DNA from: Candidatus Pantoea soli | GTDB taxonomy: Bacteria; Pseudomonadota; Gammaproteobacteria; Enterobacterales; Enterobacteriaceae | Direction of reading: 5' to 3' | Assembly (NCBI RefSeq): GCF_007833795.1 | Contig: NZ_CP032702.1 | Span: 3,286,001-3,350,000 of the forward strand | DNA length: 64,000 nucleotides | Shown: piece after piece, positions 61,844 through 64,000 of the stretch | Layout: every line of letters begins with the position of its first letter | How positions within the stretch are numbered: position 1 is the stretch's first letter | Translations under genes and position numbers: made by a program | The notes under the pieces: generated by a model | Told to the model about the DNA's origin: nothing | The model's input: only the letters and a program-made list of their open reading frames with translations | The model's database searches: none

Positions 61844-64000
61844 TCACTTCTTGTCAGCATCGCGCGGTTTGCGCAGCACTTCATTGATTTCCGGCTTATC
61901 CAGCGGTCCGCTGATGTGGTAACGCAGCAGCGAAATCTTATTCCACAGCGGCCCCAGCACTTTACTGGCGGCAAATACCGCCGCGCCCACCACCGGGTTA
62001 ATCACAAAGGCCGTCGCCACGCCAACAGAGGCGGAAATCTCCGGTGCCACCACGGCTTCCATATCAATCTGACGTTTCACCAGGTCGATTTTGCCCTGCA
62101 TGGCGATATCAGCCTCAAGGCCGTCTACCAGCAGGTTATCGGTGCGCATCACGCCATTTTCAATCCAGGCGGTGCCGTTAATCGAATCGAAATAAAAGCC
62201 TTCGCTGAAGGTATCGCTGAAATCGAAACGCAGCTTGCGCAGCAGGGCATCAAAGCTGACCAGCCGCAGAAGCTGCCCGGCACGGCCGGTATTCACATCG
62301 GCAATCTGACCTTTGCCAAAATGGGTTTTCAGCGTCCCGCTTAGCGTGGCTTCCGAAGGCTGCCACGGCGCGGCGCGCCAGTGCAGATCGTAATCCACTT
62401 TGAACGGCGCATCGCGCAGCGGCGTATTCATGCCGAACCAGTTGGTGGCATCGTTAATGTTGGTGCCGCTCAGGCTGCCTTTCAGCGAGGTACGCGGATC
62501 GCCGGGCTTATTCACCCATTCGCCGCTGACCTTCAGCGTGGAGCTGCCGGTATTAATGCTGCCGTTAGTAAGTGCTAACGTATCGCCGTGCGGTTGCAGG
62601 CTGGCCTGCATGCGCCCGAATTTCTGTCCGCGCAGCCAGCATTCCGCGCAGCGAATCTGCAGCGCCGGCCACTGGCTGAAATCTATGCCGCTGTCGCCGC
62701 TGAACGGCGAGGCGCCGCCCGCACTGCTTTTCTCCGCCCATTCCGGATTGTAATAGAGATAACCGAGGTCGATTTGCCACGGCGCGTGCCGGGCGGTTTT
62801 CAGGCTGCCGCGCAGTTCACGGCTCTCCAGCTGAACCTGCGCACTGCCCGCCGCGCCCTGCGTAAGGGTGGCCGTCAGGTCATGCCACTGCTGGCCGCCC
62901 AGCGTCAGCGCCGGGGTACGCAGAATAACATCGCCCGGCAACAGCGCCCCGCCGGGTGCGGTTTCTCCCGTTACGCCAGCCGGGTTGCCAGCACCGGCCA
63001 GCAGTCCGAGCCAGGCTTCACCATCCAGCGGTGGCAGATTCAGCACCATGCCGCGGGTTTCCGGCAGCGGCGGCGTGCTGCCCGCGTCGTTCAGCCAGAT
63101 ACCGCGCTCTACGTGCAGCTGCGGCTCCAGTTTCCAGCGGCTGTTAAAGCGATGCCGCGCGTGAACGCTTCCGCTCAGGTCGAATCCGCTGAGATCGCCA
63201 CTGGCATGCAGGCTAAGCGGCATCGGCTCCCCCGCCGCTTTATCAAGCGGAGAAGGTAAGTGACTGCTTACTGATTTTCCCTCACCCTGCAGATCGACCT
63301 TGTAGCGTGCCCCGCCTTTATGCGGCAGCGTAACAGCCACATCGCCCTGCCACGGCACACTGCCGCCCAGCCGGCGGCTCAGCGCTTCCGGCAGTACGCT
63401 GAGCCTGGCCAGCTGCCAGTCGCCCAGCAGGTTAACGTTAATGCCGAAATCGTCCGGATTTTCCTGGGTGGTAAAGCGGATGCCGGTGGGCTGACCGAAC
63501 CAGCTGGCCTGCAGCTCTTCACTCTCCAGATTGCCGTTGTTATAACGGAAGCGCCCGGTCAGATCGCTGAGCGTGGTGTTCAGCGGCTTGATATGCAATG
63601 TGTTATGGTCCAGCAGCACATTGCCGCTGGCGTGCACCTGTTCACCGTCCAGCGGAATTTCCAGACCAAGCGTGCCGCGCACGTTGCCGCCAATCTGCAA
63701 CTGCTGCAGCGCTGCGCCCAGCGTCGGCTTCAGCGGCGTCTGCGCGAAATAGGCGGCGATGTCCTGCCCTTCACCACGCAAATCGGCGTCAATCAGCAGC
63801 TTCTCTTTCAGATAGTCCGGGATCACCGCGCTGACGTTGCGCGCCTCCACGTTGCCCAGCCGTGCCTGGTCGGCTTTCATCCACAGGCCGTCGTTCACAA
63901 AATCGAGATCGATATCCAGGTTTTGCAGCGCCGGCCAGCCAGGCTGGAAGCGGAAGGTGCCGTTACGCAGCGGCACGCTGACTTCGAACAGGCCGTCGTG
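61844..64000 (-). CDS. yhdP: YhdP, AsmA-like phospholipid transport protein (C-terminal part)
   Basis: Partial: the frame is open through the right edge, leaving about 718 C-terminal residues of a protein of about 1266 in E. coli. It belongs to the AsmA-like DUF3971/AsmA_2 family, a long periplasmic beta-rich repeat anchored at the N-terminus. The C-terminal segment IENGVMRTDNLLVDGLEADIAMQGKIDLVKRQIDMEAVVAPEIS is typical, ending EINEVLRKPRDADKK. With TamB and YdbH it moves phospholipids to the outer membrane. Confidence 0.94.
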   Translation of the reverse strand, partial: HDGLFEVSVPLRNGTFRFQPGWPALQNLDIDLDFVNDGLWMKADQARLGNVEARNVSAVIPDYLKEKLLIDADLRGEGQDIAAYFAQTPLKPTLGAALQQLQIGGNVRGTLGLEIPLDGEQVHASGNVLLDHNTLHIKPLNTTLSDLTGRFRYNNGNLESEELQASWFGQPTGIRFTTQENPDDFGINVNLLGDWQLARLSVLPEALSRRLGGSVPWQGDVAVTLPHKGGARYKVDLQGEGKSVSSHLPSPLDKAAGEPMPLSLHASGDLSGFDLSGSVHARHRFNSRWKLEPQLHVERGIWLNDAGSTPPLPETRGMVLNLPPLDGEAWLGLLAGAGNPAGVTGETAPGGALLPGDVILRTPALTLGGQQWHDLTATLTQGAAGSAQVQLESRELRGSLKTARHAPWQIDLGYLYYNPEWAEKSSAGGASPFSGDSGIDFSQWPALQIRCAECWLRGQKFGRMQASLQPHGDTLALTNGSINTGSSTLKVSGEWVNKPGDPRTSLKGSLSGTNINDATNWFGMNTPLRDAPFKVDYDLHWRAAPWQPSEATLSGTLKTHFGKGQIADVNTGRAGQLLRLVSFDALLRKLRFDFSDTFSEGFYFDSINGTAWIENGVMRTDNLLVDGLEADIAMQGKIDLVKRQIDMEAVVAPEISASVGVATAFVINPVVGAAVFAASKVLGPLWNKISLLRYHISGPLDKPEINEVLRKPRDADKK

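Overview
The window is a stretch of an enterobacterial chromosome. Protein sequences and gene order resemble the E. coli 94-96 min region (mpl-fbp ... ppa-ytfP-tamBA ... cpdB-fklB ... rpsF operon ... nsrR-rnr-rlmB, purA, hflXKC-hfq-miaA-mutL-amiB, glyVXY, orn-rsgA-psd-mscM). At about 50.7 kb this is joined to a block that in E. coli lies near 73 min (mdh-argR-yhcN-yhcO-aaeBAX-aaeR-tldD-yhdP). The divergence from E. coli, the high-GC codon usage, the missing msrA, galactofuranose transporter, ula and frd genes, and the extra chemoreceptors fit an Erwiniaceae member (Pantoea/Erwinia/Mixta-like). That assignment is an inference from the sequence alone.

Layout. 1-5.7 kb: the 5' part of mpl and divergent fbp, then an accessory islet (an Nlp/SfsB-type regulator divergent from a small XRE regulator, a Tsr/Tar-type chemoreceptor, a secreted DUF1311 protein, a DUF441 membrane protein), then ppa. 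5.7-13.5 kb: ytfP-tamB-tamA (outer-membrane translocation and assembly module) divergent from paeA/ytfL, which has a structured leader where msrA would be expected. 13.5-18.3 kb: ytfK, ytfJ, cysQ, cpdB, fklB. 18.5-24.5 kb: oapA/ytfB, the rpsF-priB-rpsR-rplI operon with its leader, a small secreted peptide, yjfP, a Cache-type chemoreceptor and bsmA. 24.5-36 kb: aidB, nsrR-rnr-rlmB, purA, yjeT, hflK-hflC, hflX and hfq. 36-44 kb: miaA, mutL, amiB, tsaE and nnr, head-to-head with queG; a DnaA-box cluster at the position of E. coli datA; three identical tRNA-Gly(GCC) genes. 44.6-50.7 kb: orn, rsgA, psd-mscM. 50.7-64 kb: mdh, argR with ARG boxes, three tandem yhcN-type DUF1471 genes, the barstar-like yhcO, an inserted GabD-like aldehyde dehydrogenase, aaeXAB/aaeR, tldD and the C-terminal part of yhdP.

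Most genes are housekeeping genes: cell-wall recycling, gluconeogenesis, pyrophosphate removal, ribosome and RNA maintenance, tRNA modification, mismatch repair, envelope biogenesis and stress sensing. The points most worth a second look are the datA-like DnaA-box cluster, the yhcN triplication, the shortened cysteine spacing in NsrR, the leader of paeA, long inverted repeats at the aidB and aaeR/aaeX promoters, the accessory islet between fbp and ppa, and the synteny junction at mscM/mdh. I found no CRISPR array, prophage, insertion sequence or biosynthetic cluster.
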